Assembly (NCBI GenBank): GCA_963802795.1
Contig: CAWDJV010000002.1
Coordinates: forward strand, 186,001-250,000
DNA: 64,000 nucleotides
From: JAIBJN01 sp963802795
GTDB taxonomy: Bacteria; Actinomycetota; Thermoleophilia; Gaiellales; Gaiellaceae
Direction of reading: 5' to 3'
Positions within the stretch are counted from its first letter, which is position 1. Each line of letters begins with the position of its first letter. Both the position numbers and the translations under genes were made by a program. This document shows, in pieces, positions 63,320-64,000 of the stretch. The notes below the pieces were generated by a model. The model was not told the origin of the DNA. It searched no databases and saw only the letters and a program-made list of their open reading frames with translations.

Positions 63320-64000
63320 CTAGGGGAACCGCGAGCTCTCGGGATCGAGATCGAGGCTGCCGCCGTCGCGGCATCCGGGCGGCACGAGGTATTCGGCGCT
63401 CGCTCCGCTGCGACCCGCGTTGTCCGCGAGCTGTTGCCGCATCAGCTGCCGCGCGGTGTCCTCGGTGAGCCCGAGTCTCTGCCCGAGCTGGACGCCGGAC
63501 TGGAACGCGTAGCACTCGGTCGTCCCCTCGTCCCTCACGCCGTGAAGGTGCCACGCCTCGTGGGCGAGCACGGCGAGCGCGCGACCGGTCTGGCTGGATC
63601 GCACCTCGCCCTCGGACGCGAGCCGGTAGAGGTCGAGGCAGCGCTCCGGCGTCAGGTAGGCGAGGTCGCCGCCGACCGCTGCGACGCCGTCGGCATGCTG
63701 GATGGCTCCGACGTAAGCGCCGGACTCGTCGCAGCGGATCCTGACGGGCTTCTCCGCGATTCGCGACGCCTCGTCGGAGAAGCGCTCCTGCGCCTCGGCC
63801 CTCGTCTCGACATCGAGGGCGTCCCAGCCTGTCCGGCTCTCGACGAACCAGAAGACGAGGGCAAGCGTCGCGATGACGCCGACGCCGACTACGAAACGGC
63901 GGGCGGGCTGCCAGAGGCCCGACGCTTCCTCGATCTCCTCTTCGTCGTCGTCGTCATCCAGCCAGCCGAGGTAGCCGTAGCGCTCGCGGTCGACCGGCTG
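63320..64000 (-). CDS. Membrane-bound metallopeptidase-like protein (5' end beyond window)
   Basis: 227 visible residues; the start lies past the right edge. A charged cytoplasmic part (WLDDDDDEEEIEEASG) leads to one membrane helix (FVVGVGVIATLALVFWFV). The outer domain contains HEAWHLHGVRDEGTTE, a zinc HExxH with a downstream Glu as in gluzincins, embedded in ALAVLAHEAWHLHGV, then ECYAFQSGVQLGQRLGL. Cysteines at the end (PPGCRDGG) and middle (RIRCDE, ERCLDLY) may form disulfides. No family name is assigned. Confidence 0.65.
   Translation of the reverse strand, partial: QPVDRERYGYLGWLDDDDDEEEIEEASGLWQPARRFVVGVGVIATLALVFWFVESRTGWDALDVETRAEAQERFSDEASRIAEKPVRIRCDESGAYVGAIQHADGVAAVGGDLAYLTPERCLDLYRLASEGEVRSSQTGRALAVLAHEAWHLHGVRDEGTTECYAFQSGVQLGQRLGLTEDTARQLMRQQLADNAGRSGASAEYLVPPGCRDGGSLDLDPESSRFP

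Overview
The window is about 70% GC, gene-dense DNA with Shine-Dalgarno-led genes, frequent GTG/TTG starts and several ATGA or TTGA stop-start overlaps. Gene content (LVIVD and HAF repeat proteins, ECF42/YciI pair, an Rv2578c-like radical SAM protein, a LigC-type ligase, ANTAR and LuxR regulators, TrkAH, a short group-1 sigma factor) points to an actinobacterium, probably Thermoleophilia (Gaiellales or Solirubrobacterales-like). The lineage is inferred from gene style, not from a marker-gene match.

Layout. 1-6.6 kb: start of threonine synthase, then secreted proteins (LVIVD-like, a large M14 carboxypeptidase, a HAF-repeat protein). 6.6-11.7 kb: ArsR/SRPBCC pair, two RibD/DHFR-like reductases, a FIST sensor protein, a fibronectin-type secreted protein. 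12.1-15.6 kb: LysR regulator divergent from a persulfide-dioxygenase-like MBL protein and an MFS transporter fused to a rhodanese domain. 16-18.7 kb: two-component system. 19-27.9 kb: NmrA/YciI/ECF42 group, DHA2 efflux pump, DUF7450-like repeat protein, ECF sigma plus downstream membrane partner, homoserine dehydrogenase. 28-35 kb: two cell-wall hydrolases, a cupredoxin lipoprotein, a convergent anti-sigma/ECF-sigma pair and a second M14 peptidase. 35.4-44.5 kb: a patchwork holding an orphan LivH permease, an XRE-cupin regulator with a probable leaderless promoter, and an island bounded by three direct copies of a tRNA-Ser 3' part. 44.5-64 kb: two tRNA-Ser genes, LigC ligase beside a LigD-polymerase relic, FabF, two paralogous subtilases, a likely AhpD-like selenoprotein, TrkA/TrkH, an esterase, DUF72, radical SAM, SigA, a class-A beta-lactamase-like protein, and a membrane metallopeptidase cut by the window end.

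The most striking observation is the carboxymuconolactone-decarboxylase/AhpD-like gene at 53746-54294. A single in-frame TGA stands exactly where the second cysteine of the CxxC motif belongs, and a hairpin matching the bacterial SECIS layout follows it. It reads best as a CxxU selenoprotein. The second is the tRNA-Ser(CGA) locus with two displaced 3' copies 5.1 and 6.6 kb away on its 3' side.

About 17 genes show clean one-base frame slips inside otherwise conserved proteins, while housekeeping genes are intact. I treat most as consensus errors and annotate those genes as continuous. Separately, several real-looking gene remnants (BBE oxidoreductase tail, MFS head, cyclase head, TetR tail, LigD-polymerase head) mark old rearrangement points. 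No CRISPR array, rRNA, intact transposase or intact integrase was seen.
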